A stretch of DNA of 6,092 nucleotides from Acidimicrobiales bacterium. GTDB taxonomy: Bacteria > Actinomycetota > Acidimicrobiia > Acidimicrobiales > Poriferisodalaceae. The DNA lies in NCBI GenBank assembly GCA_030749275.1, contig JASMKJ010000248.1, positions 1 through 6,092 on the forward strand. The letters run 5' to 3'. Under the pieces are notes generated by a model. It saw only the letters and a list, made by a program, of their open reading frames with translations, made no database searches and was not told the origin of the DNA. The position numbers and the translations under genes are program-made. Positions 1 through 6,092 of this stretch are shown piece by piece (positions within the stretch are counted from its first letter, which is position 1; each line of letters begins with the position of its first letter).

Positions 1-3000
1 GTGTTGGAGAGCTCAGCGATCTGAAGCGAATGGAACAACCACATCTGGTCCTTTGCCCGGGAGCACGCCACGTTGTAGCGACGCTCCGCTCGAGCCCGGG
101 TAAGGGGCATATAGCGGATCTCTCCGCTGCCGTCCTCAGTGACTCCTGTCATGGAATTCACCATCGACAAGAAGATCACGTCTCGTTCTGAGCCTTGGAA
201 ATCGGCGGCCGTCCCGCATCTGATCTGTCTTGCCCGGAGTTCGCCTTCGGGGAGCCGATCGAGAAGCATGTTGGAGATCGCTTCGGCCTGGTGCCTGTCG
301 GTGAGCGAAATCACACCCATTGTCAGGGGTTCAGGCTCTCCGTCCGAGCCTTCTCGGGTGTAGGCAGGGTCTCCGACGCACCGGCACAGTTCCTCAACAA
401 GGGCCTCGGCTTCCGGCTGGTTTCGTTTGCCCTGTCGATACCCATCAGAAACGAAATGGGACTTGAGGGGTCGAAGCCGATCCGTGCCGTACTGCCTGAC
501 CGGGGTGAGTTCAATGCCTGCTGGGCGATAGAACTCTCGGTTTGAGAACTCGATGATTTCGGGCACACACCGGAAGTGCTCGGTGAGAGTGATGGTGTCT
601 GTCCGAATCTTGGCGTGGTCGAAATAGCTGATCGCTGGGTTCTTAAAGACGAGTCTCTGGTCCTCAGGTATCTCACCCAGGTAGTTGTCGACGAGGGCAT
701 GGATCTGGCTGAGGTCGAGGCCGGGCGCCTCCGGAGCGACTTGTTTGTCATCTCCGATGACAAGAACGCGTGGCGCGAGGTAGTGGAGGAAGTTTGCTTC
801 CGTGCCAGCCTGGGACGCTTCGTCAACAATGACAATGTCGAACATCTCCGCTTCGGGGCGCATGTCTGAAAACACCCGATGGAGCGGCATGATCCAGGCC
901 GCCACGGCACCCCTACAGGCCTTGAGTCGTTCTTGAACATCGCGACGTCGGCTCGCTGCGTATTTCCCCGTTCCACGGCCGAGCGTGCCGACGGCAAGTA
1001 CATAGGAGCCAAGAGAGGCGGTATCTCGTTGTGAAAGTCGACCAAGCGCCAAGTCCCATGCCCGGTTTGAGATGAGGGCTCCTCGGTCTTCCTTAATCTT
1101 CTCCCGGACCCTCTCCAGTTGCCTTTGTAGTCCTTGGGCGTCGTGGGGCGACTGTGTGATCCACGCTCGGGCCTCGCACCAGTTCCGTGCTTCGGTCAAT
1201 CGTTCTAAGCGAACATCCCAGGTCGGGTTGGGGTCACCGTCGATTGCTGCGCACAGCCCGGGAGCTACAACCTCAAATTCAGCCCGGAGTTCTGACCGAC
1301 GAGCATTTCTCTGCTGGGCGTCACTCAGTACTGATAGCGCCTGGTAGGCAGTCCTGTATCGAGCCGAATCATGAAGCTCAGCGCCCGCCAGGAGTTCGCC
1401 AACAGCATCTGCCGAATCGCCGAAGTTCAGTTCCCTCTGAAGGTTGGCGACGAGTTCACCCAAAGGATGTTCCGCCTCGTGAAGTGCTTCAAACCTCTCC
1501 AATGCTTCTGTCACTTCGACGTAATGTCGGACGGTTGCAGAATCTGAAAAATCGGGGATAGGCAACACCAACCGTTCAAGCTGGTCACGGAAGGCGCTAA
1601 TCGCTCGCCGCTCGTCTAACAAGTTCCGCAGGAAACTGAGCTCGTCCCGGTGCCAGTCGAGTAACCCGTTCAGCGTGTCTGATTCCCGTGGTTCGACTCC
1701 TCGCGGCCACCGTTTCAACACCGCGTCGAGTAGCCGTCTCGCGTCCAACCAGTTGAGAAAGCCTTCGATGCTGGCAACCGTCTGGGGTGGACTGTGATCG
1801 ACCTGAACGAATTTCATGAACTCTGCTGCCTGGCGAACCACAGGTGGAGCCCTGAACCACTCTCTGAGTTTCCCTCCGCCCTTTAGGTGTTTGAGCAGGT
1901 TCTCAGCAATCTCTTTGAACCGGAGCGGTTCCTGCCCCTCCTTGCAATTGACACGGATGATGCCCATCGCTTGGATGTGTTCGTCAGCTTGATCGATAAG
2001 TCGTTCAAGATCGCTTGCTCGGCGTTCCCATTGCTGGATCCGCCCGGCAATCACATCGTCATGCGCTCCTGCAAGCCACCCGGACGTGGACTCTTCTCGC
2101 CGCTGCAGATGGTCAGCGATCGACCTGGCTTGAGCTGCTACTTCCGTTCTGTGGTACCGGGTGTGGCCCCGGAGAGCCTGGTAGGTGGGGTCCGACCGAA
2201 GATCTGCTACTTCGTCGGCCGCCTTCTTAGCCTCTGACAGGTGGTGCAGCTGTTCGCCAAAAGTGTTAGGTGCGAGGAGTTGAGCCTCCCAATCATCCGG
2301 TAGGCGTCTGTCGAGTTGACCGGCTAGTTCTTCGAGTTCGTCGTCCCTCACGTAGGAGAGATATTCGATGGCGTCACTATTGGACGGGCATTGTTCCCGG
2401 GGGCCAGAGAGAAACTCTTCAAACCATTCGAATGGCGATCGATCGTCGGCAAGATTCTGAGCGATCTGTCCTGGAGTTCCTTCGTACCCTGCAATCGTGA
2501 ATGAGTCGATCTCCCATTTCCGGGCCTCAACGAGTTCGGCGTTGAGCTGCGCTTTTTTGCGAAGTTGGCTTTCTATCGTTGACTCGAGCTCACTTCGTTC
2601 CCGGGCATATTCGTCGGCTTCGTACCCGCCCTGACGGTCTTGGAGTGTCCGAGCTGCTACCTCAAGCTGTTTTCGGTCGCGGTCGTCGCGACCGACTGCT
2701 GATACACATAGTTGTTGGATCTCGTGAGGAAGCTTGTCGCGCACCTCGCGAAGTGCCTGATCCTTCTCAGCGGTAATAAGTACCCGCTGACCGCTGGCCA
2801 ACAAGTGGCCCAAAATATTTGCGATGGTGTGGGTCTTACCGGTTCCTGGTGGCCCTTGTACGACAGTGAATGGGTGGTGTTCAACATGGTGAACAATCCG
2901 AAGCTGCGTAGCATTTGCCTCTAGTGGTAAGAACGTCTCGTCGGCGGTCTGCCACGGTTCGGAACGGGCAGCAGTGGGCTCGCTCTGATCCACCGCTGAG

Positions 3001-4121
3001 GGATCCACGTCCGGATCGACTAGGTGCAACAGTCCTGCGGGTAGTTCTCTGCCGTCCCGTTCCAGCTGTTCGAGTTGGTCAGCGATCCGATTGAAGAACG
3101 CCAGTTTTGGGGCCCGAGGACGGGCCCTAAGGATCAGCGCCGGTGCAGAGCGGAGGACGATGACGTCACTGACCTGTTCGCTGTCGGGGGGATGCAGTTC
3201 CTGTGCGAGGGAGGTTGCGTCTGGAGTTCGAATTGCATTTGCGACCAGTCCGAGGAGCCCGTCAACGCCGGCAATGTCGAGTGGGTGATCAAGCTTCGTC
3301 TGGTAGAGGTCCTGGAGTTCCTGCTGACGTTCGATGTCCGGCCATTGCGGTGTGGGCAACATGTCCAGTTCCAGCCGGAACGGGTCAAGGCTCCGGTTCA
3401 ACGACACATGCAAAGATCCTGTTTGTTCGTCCATCTCGACGATTGCCTGGTAGGTGAACACGTGCCGCTTCACCACGATGTCTGGGTTGTCTCCATATCC
3501 CGGCCGCCGAACTGACAGCAGCCCAGTGGCCACAACCAAGTCCCATTCTTCAGGCAGGACAGAAGTCTGACTTTCGATCCGATACAGCTCTTCGTAGAGG
3601 GCTCGCACTGGGCGATTCCGTCTCTCCTCGGCTGCCCACGCCATCCACCGCGGACGCCACTGCGTGTAGGCCGGTTCGACATCTGGGAAATCACTCAGTC
3701 TCAAGATTTCGACACCCGGTCCGCCCTCGTCGTCCTCTCCGTGCCCGTCGTCTCCGCCGTCGCTGATGGGTTCTAGCCGCTCATCAAGGAGTCCCGGATT
3801 TGAGCCAGCATTCCTATGGTCAAACTCTCCCAACCAGGGCCGTACGTTCTGCGGAAGGATTGGCGGGTCGACCTTGGGAACCTTCTCAACAACCATTACT
3901 TCGTCATCAAAGGCCACCTCGTCGTCCTCAAGAGCTGAATGAGCCGCGGAGTGTTGCGGTAGATCAGCAAGCCAAATAACTTTTCCGTTCGGCTCATACT
4001 GGTCGGTTGAGGTGATCTCCTTGCTGCGAAGCCTGACGGTCTCGCAAAAGAACCGGAACAGGTCTGTCGCAACCCCAACGAGTGGAGAACTACCTGGAGG
4101 TATTCCGCAATCCTCGGTCAT
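1..4121 (-). CDS. Large SF1 (Upf1/Dna2-like, COG1112-type) helicase/ATPase, C-terminus cut by window edge
   Basis: Seen: 1373 codons read without a stop from the ATG at 4121 to the window edge. An in-frame TAA at 4127-4125 makes this ATG the earliest possible start. Residues 1-400 match no domain I recognise and include an acidic Gly/Asp/Glu linker at about 119-136. The helicase core follows: a Q-like segment (NATQ) before Walker A GPPGTGKT (423-430); motif Ia with TAEKDQALREVRDKL; a helical insert with a likely coiled coil at about 500-535; GTGK at 1050-1053; IMPL at 1077-1080; Walker B VDEAS (D1100, E1101); motif III GDDKQ (1123-1127); TEHFRC (1180-1185); motif V QGSERD (1309-1314); motif VI ACSRAKDQ around R1355. 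Known: this set is typical of AAA_11/AAA_12 SF1 helicases, cytoplasmic ATP-driven enzymes that act on RNA or DNA; several occur in defence systems. Inferred: all ATPase motifs are intact, so it is probably active. Relatives often carry a C-terminal nuclease-like domain, which would lie outside the window. Substrate unknown. Confidence 0.93.
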   Translation of the reverse strand, partial: MTEDCGIPPGSSPLVGVATDLFRFFCETVRLRSKEITSTDQYEPNGKVIWLADLPQHSAAHSALEDDEVAFDDEVMVVEKVPKVDPPILPQNVRPWLGEFDHRNAGSNPGLLDERLEPISDGGDDGHGEDDEGGPGVEILRLSDFPDVEPAYTQWRPRWMAWAAEERRNRPVRALYEELYRIESQTSVLPEEWDLVVATGLLSVRRPGYGDNPDIVVKRHVFTYQAIVEMDEQTGSLHVSLNRSLDPFRLELDMLPTPQWPDIERQQELQDLYQTKLDHPLDIAGVDGLLGLVANAIRTPDATSLAQELHPPDSEQVSDVIVLRSAPALILRARPRAPKLAFFNRIADQLEQLERDGRELPAGLLHLVDPDVDPSAVDQSEPTAARSEPWQTADETFLPLEANATQLRIVHHVEHHPFTVVQGPPGTGKTHTIANILGHLLASGQRVLITAEKDQALREVRDKLPHEIQQLCVSAVGRDDRDRKQLEVAARTLQDRQGGYEADEYARERSELESTIESQLRKKAQLNAELVEARKWEIDSFTIAGYEGTPGQIAQNLADDRSPFEWFEEFLSGPREQCPSNSDAIEYLSYVRDDELEELAGQLDRRLPDDWEAQLLAPNTFGEQLHHLSEAKKAADEVADLRSDPTYQALRGHTRYHRTEVAAQARSIADHLQRREESTSGWLAGAHDDVIAGRIQQWERRASDLERLIDQADEHIQAMGIIRVNCKEGQEPLRFKEIAENLLKHLKGGGKLREWFRAPPVVRQAAEFMKFVQVDHSPPQTVASIEGFLNWLDARRLLDAVLKRWPRGVEPRESDTLNGLLDWHRDELSFLRNLLDERRAISAFRDQLERLVLPIPDFSDSATVRHYVEVTEALERFEALHEAEHPLGELVANLQRELNFGDSADAVGELLAGAELHDSARYRTAYQALSVLSDAQQRNARRSELRAEFEVVAPGLCAAIDGDPNPTWDVRLERLTEARNWCEARAWITQSPHDAQGLQRQLERVREKIKEDRGALISNRAWDLALGRLSQRDTASLGSYVLAVGTLGRGTGKYAASRRRDVQERLKACRGAVAAWIMPLHRVFSDMRPEAEMFDIVIVDEASQAGTEANFLHYLAPRVLVIGDDKQVAPEAPGLDLSQIHALVDNYLGEIPEDQRLVFKNPAISYFDHAKIRTDTITLTEHFRCVPEIIEFSNREFYRPAGIELTPVRQYGTDRLRPLKSHFVSDGYRQGKRNQPEAEALVEELCRCVGDPAYTREGSDGEPEPLTMGVISLTDRHQAEAISNMLLDRLPEGELRARQIRCGTAADFQGSERDVIFLSMVNSMTGVTEDGSGEIRYMPLTRARAERRYNVACSRAKDQMWLFHSLQIAELSN

Positions 4122-4146
4122 GCCTTACAAACTCCCATAGTAAGGC
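4122..4146. repeat. Perfect 7-bp inverted repeat with 11-base spacer at the helicase start
   Basis: GCCTTAC (4122-4128) and GTAAGGC (4140-4146) are perfect reverse complements separated by 11 bases. Read on the helicase mRNA, the arms form a stem whose loop, TATGGGAGTTT, contains the Shine-Dalgarno GGGAG and whose 3' arm ends directly at the ATG. On DNA it could equally be a dimeric repressor site, as it also covers the candidate -10 box. A 7-bp match in such a short spacer is suggestive but could arise by chance. Confidence 0.5.
4132..4136 (-). promoter_or_regulatory. Probable ribosome binding site of the helicase
   Basis: GGGAG on the minus strand lies 10 bases before the ATG at 4121, slightly long but acceptable spacing. 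It supports this ATG as the true start together with the in-frame TAA just upstream. It lies in the loop of the 7-bp hairpin. Confidence 0.6.
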
Positions 4147-4171
4147 CACCAAAGGTAACCCAACCGGTGGC
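4145..4171. repeat. 6-bp inverted repeat GCCACC/GGTGGC in the divergent spacer
   Basis: GCCACC at 4145-4150 pairs with GGTGGC at 4166-4171 across 15 bases. The interval contains GGTAACC (4154-4160) and most of the ACCGGT palindrome. It adjoins and shares two bases with the 7-bp dyad, so the spacer reads as a tandem of two dyads, compatible with two protein-binding sites. Six-base dyads are common by chance, so support is modest. Confidence 0.3.
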
Positions 4172-4185
4172 GTGCATCCCCAGCC

Positions 4186-5949
4186 GTGACTATCGTCGTG
4201 GCACCTGGGAGGGATCTTCGATTGGACATAGCTTCTACAAAGTCAGCCCTATTTGAGCTAGCCGAGTCGCCGTCGCTCTCCGAACGAAGGGACTCCCTGC
4301 TAGCGCTGGCCGGAGCGATAGACAGTGAAGACGCCCACATCTGGGCCAAAGTTGACCTGTTTGCTGCTTTCGGCAAAGACGCTGTAGCGGTCCCCGGAGC
4401 TGACCGGCGTGACAGTCAGATCACGGTTTGGGAATGGGCGCGCAACGTTCTGGTGTTGCTCCCACTCCTCATTACCTGGTCCGGCGTTGCGCTTGCTTCT
4501 TATCAATACGGCCAGTTAACAAGGCTGGCAGGATCAGTTGATGCACTGCCACGTATTCGAGATGTAGCGAATCGCCCCTTCATCGCCCTCTGGGAGCAGG
4601 GGTTCGACAACATCGACGGCCTGCCCGAAGACCTCTGGCGCTCTCTGGCCGGGTGGTTCGATCTCACCATGGTCGCCTCCCTAGATCTGGCAGCAATCTT
4701 CATGGTGATAGCCACATCGGTCCGAGTCGGATACCTGCGAAGGCACCGAGAAGTCACCCTGGAAAATAGGTTCCAGCAAGTTTGGAACCAACTACGTGAG
4801 ACCCTTACCTACGCCTCATTCCACCTGTCGAAGCGAGCATTTGACACCCCACTTCGGGTCACTGAGGAGTTGGGCAAGGCAACCAATCAACTTTCTTCGA
4901 TCACCAACCATGTACTCGACGCGGAGGAACGAGCAAAAAACCGGCTCGACCACATCACCGAATCAATCACCACGTTCAATTCTCGACTCGCCGCGCACGA
5001 AGAGGTCGTAGCCGGCCTCAACGTCACGGCAAAGTCCTTGAGCGATAACCTGCGTGGCGCCAGGGACGACATCGCTCAAATTGGAGCGACTTTTTCTGAC
5101 ACTGCTACTCAGGAACGAATACTTGTCGACCAGCTAGGGGAGACATCTCGTCAGCTGGCCACCACCACCGTTGAGTCGCTCAGCCAGGCCTCACAGATTG
5201 CTTCTGCCACCTCCGAACTGGTTAGCGCACTCACCGCGGAACGGGGGGTTCAATCCGCTGTCAGCGAATCACTGGCCGGGTCGGCAACCGCACTACGCAA
5301 CTCGGCCGACGAAATCCGCCGTCAATGGGAACAACTCGGAGAAGACCGAATTGACCTGGGCGACGACTTGCAGGCACTCCACGGGATTCTTGGTCGGACC
5401 GGAGAACAGATGCAACAGGTTGCCGACCACGTCAACATTGCCTACCAGCTGTTCCCCGAACTGGCACAGACCAACCGGGAACTTGCTGACAGCTTCAAAT
5501 CCTCAACTCAAGCACTCGACAACTCGGCTCGAAACATCACCACCAGCACCAGTGACGCGTTGGGTTCTTTCTTGGTAGCAGCCACTGGCCAACTTGACGA
5601 ACAGGTTGAAGCTGCCACCAAGGAGGTCACGGCATCACTTCACGAGGCAGCTGCGGCACTTCGGTCAGCGACCGAAGGGGTGTTGGACAGTACCCAGGAC
5701 TCCATGGACTCATACCAGCAGGCAAACCAGGGGGTCATCGCCGAACTTCGGGAAGCTGCTCGGGCTCTCCAAGCAGCGGGAACCCATGTGAGCGGCAGCT
5801 GGAATGAAGCATCAGATAATCGAAACGACCTTTATTTGGAAACTATCGCCTTACGCGAAGCAGTCGAGATCCTCGTCACGAGACTCGAGGAGTTGGCCCA
5901 ACAAATCAACCCTCCTCAACCGGCTACTGAAGACCCGACTGACTATTAG
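4186..5949 (+). CDS. Two-pass membrane protein with long cytoplasmic coiled-coil tail (candidate MotA/ZorA-like partner)
   Basis: I do not recognise a named family. Seen: 587 codons from GTG 4186, with an in-frame TAA at 4156-4158 upstream. Residues 1-85 are soluble. Membrane segment 1 is about 87-107 (contains LVLLPLLITW) and segment 2 about 160-181 (contains LAAIFMVIAT), separated by a loop of about 50 residues and followed by the basic run RRHR at 185-188. The charge pattern predicts N-in/C-in topology. Residues from about 190 to 575 are rich in Ala, Ser, Thr, Glu, Gln and Leu, lack proline-rich breaks over long stretches, and look like continuous helix or coiled coil. The last dozen residues are Pro/Asp-rich and probably disordered. 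The next gene starts 2 bases after the stop and looks like a MotB/ZorB stator protein, so a MotA/ZorA-type role with a long intracellular tail is inferred. Against this, only two membrane helices are visible, fewer than in MotA (4) or ExbB (3). A scaffold or chemoreceptor-like sensor is an alternative. A better-supported start may be TTG 4222, giving 575 residues. Confidence 0.9.
   Translation: MTIVVAPGRDLRLDIASTKSALFELAESPSLSERRDSLLALAGAIDSEDAHIWAKVDLFAAFGKDAVAVPGADRRDSQITVWEWARNVLVLLPLLITWSGVALASYQYGQLTRLAGSVDALPRIRDVANRPFIALWEQGFDNIDGLPEDLWRSLAGWFDLTMVASLDLAAIFMVIATSVRVGYLRRHREVTLENRFQQVWNQLRETLTYASFHLSKRAFDTPLRVTEELGKATNQLSSITNHVLDAEERAKNRLDHITESITTFNSRLAAHEEVVAGLNVTAKSLSDNLRGARDDIAQIGATFSDTATQERILVDQLGETSRQLATTTVESLSQASQIASATSELVSALTAERGVQSAVSESLAGSATALRNSADEIRRQWEQLGEDRIDLGDDLQALHGILGRTGEQMQQVADHVNIAYQLFPELAQTNRELADSFKSSTQALDNSARNITTSTSDALGSFLVAATGQLDEQVEAATKEVTASLHEAAAALRSATEGVLDSTQDSMDSYQQANQGVIAELREAARALQAAGTHVSGSWNEASDNRNDLYLETIALREAVEILVTRLEELAQQINPPQPATEDPTDY
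4207..4213 (+). promoter_or_regulatory. Strong Shine-Dalgarno GGGAGGG before an alternative TTG start of the coiled-coil protein
   Basis: GGGAGGG lies 8 bases before the in-frame TTG at 4222. The longer start, GTG at 4186, has only GGTGG at 4166-4170, about 15 bases away, and GTG 4198 has nothing clear. If TTG is used, the protein begins LDIASTKSALFEL (first residue Met), is 575 residues long, and the divergent spacer grows to 100 bases. A leaderless GTG start remains possible. Confidence 0.5.
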
Positions 5950-5951
5950 CC

Positions 5952-6092
5952 ATGCGCCGCCGCCCTGGTCGAGACAGCGACCCTCTAGGGATCGTTGGCT
6001 GGGTCCTGGCCGACCTAATGCTCATCTTGGTGGTCGTGTTCATTGGCACCCAACTCGGTGATCCGAACGACGGGCTCGAGGCCCTGCAGGCA
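5952..6092 (+). CDS. N-terminus of a MotB/ExbD/ZorB-like single-pass membrane protein, cut by window edge
   Basis: Seen: an ATG 2 bases after the preceding stop opens 47 codons that run to the window end. An in-frame TGA at 5940-5942 leaves this ATG as the only start. The product begins with a basic cytoplasmic segment (MRRRPGR), then one hydrophobic helix at about residues 14-33 (GWVLADLMLILVVVFIG), then a polar Gly/Asp segment. Known: MotB, ExbD/TolR and ZorB share a short cytoplasmic N-terminus, one membrane helix with an essential proton-carrying Asp near its cytoplasmic end, and a periplasmic domain. MotB has an aromatic/Ala-Asp-Phe-Met pattern there; this protein has W17-x-x-A20-D21-L22-M23. 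Inferred: D21 is the ion-carrying residue of a stator-type channel formed with the upstream gene product, and a periplasmic domain, perhaps OmpA-like, lies beyond the edge. There is no clear Shine-Dalgarno sequence, so translation is probably coupled to the upstream gene. The call rests on 47 residues only. Confidence 0.8.
   Translation, partial: MRRRPGRDSDPLGIVGWVLADLMLILVVVFIGTQLGDPNDGLEALQA

Larger units (their letters stand above)
4122..4185. promoter_or_regulatory. Divergent promoter/operator region between the helicase and the membrane-protein operon
   Basis: This 64-base spacer is the only non-coding stretch between two divergent start codons, so it should carry at least one promoter for each side. 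It is dense in symmetry: two inverted repeats (listed separately), an ACCGGT palindrome at 4163-4168 and GGTAACC at 4154-4160. For the helicase, TACTAT on the minus strand (4142-4137) is a possible -10 box. The best upstream match, TTGGGT (4163-4158), is only 15 bases away, so the pair is weak. I see no convincing promoter for the plus-strand operon. The short shared spacer makes coordinated regulation of both units plausible, but this is inference. Confidence 0.5.

Noticed and set aside
323..1045. A 240-codon open frame on the minus strand
   Set aside because: It overlaps the helicase gene in another frame, across Walker B and motif III. Its translation is rich in Arg, Ser, Thr and Pro, with no domain, as expected of a shadow frame.
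1187..2237. Plus-strand open frames at 1187-1561 and 1887-2237
   Set aside because: Both lie antisense inside the helicase gene, have no recognisable motifs and no clear ribosome binding site, and the helicase frame is continuous through them.
3075..3515. A 146-codon plus-strand open frame
   Set aside because: Antisense to the helicase N-terminal region, whose own frame is continuous; the product has no recognisable domain.
5171..5578. A 135-codon plus-strand open frame overlapping the coiled-coil gene
   Set aside because: Out-of-frame shadow of the coiled-coil gene; its Pro/Thr/Arg/Asn-rich translation is typical of a shifted frame.
4186..5949. Methyl-accepting chemotaxis protein as an identity for the coiled-coil membrane protein
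   Set aside because: Topology and composition are superficially similar, but I see no conserved chemoreceptor signalling hairpin motif, and the downstream gene looks like a stator subunit.
1..6092. CRISPR array, insertion sequence, tRNA or rRNA gene, rho-independent terminator
   Set aside because: No regularly spaced repeats, transposase-like frame, terminal inverted repeats, RNA gene signature or GC stem followed by a T-run was found. The window is nearly all coding and both units run off its edges or are tightly coupled.

Overview
The window is protein-coding almost throughout and holds two divergent transcription units. The sequence is moderately GC-rich, and both a GTG and a TTG start are plausible for one gene. 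This suggests a GC-rich bacterium, possibly actinobacterial, but there is no rRNA, tRNA or housekeeping marker to fix the lineage.

Minus strand, 4121 down to 1: one very long frame of 1373 codons with no stop, leaving the window at base 1. It encodes a large superfamily 1 (Upf1/Dna2-like, COG1112-type) helicase. Walker A, motif Ia, Walker B, motif III, a TEHFRC motif, motif V and motif VI can all be read in order. A roughly 400-residue N-terminal region without a recognised domain precedes the helicase, and a helical insert of about 670 residues separates Walker A from Walker B. Only the end of the protein, after motif VI, is missing.

Centre, 4122-4185: a 64-base divergent spacer with two adjoining inverted repeats. 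One of them would fold the helicase mRNA leader so that its Shine-Dalgarno sequence lies in the hairpin loop and the 3' arm abuts the ATG.

Plus strand, 4186-6092: a two-gene operon. The first gene encodes an inner-membrane protein of 587 residues (575 if the TTG start is used), with two membrane segments followed by about 400 residues of alanine/serine/glutamate/glutamine-rich predicted coiled coil in the cytoplasm. Two bases after its stop begins a second gene, cut by the window edge at 47 codons. Its N-terminus has a single membrane helix with a W-x-x-A-D-L-M pattern, as in the proton-carrying helix of MotB/ExbD/ZorB stator proteins.

The working reading is a predicted ion-driven membrane complex (a coiled-coil membrane protein plus a MotB/ZorB-like partner) encoded back to back with a large SF1 helicase. 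This layout resembles the logic of Zorya anti-phage systems (ZorA/ZorB motor plus nucleic-acid effectors), but the helicase class and the membrane protein differ from classical Zorya. The functional link is inference from proximity and the shared spacer; the sequence does not prove it.
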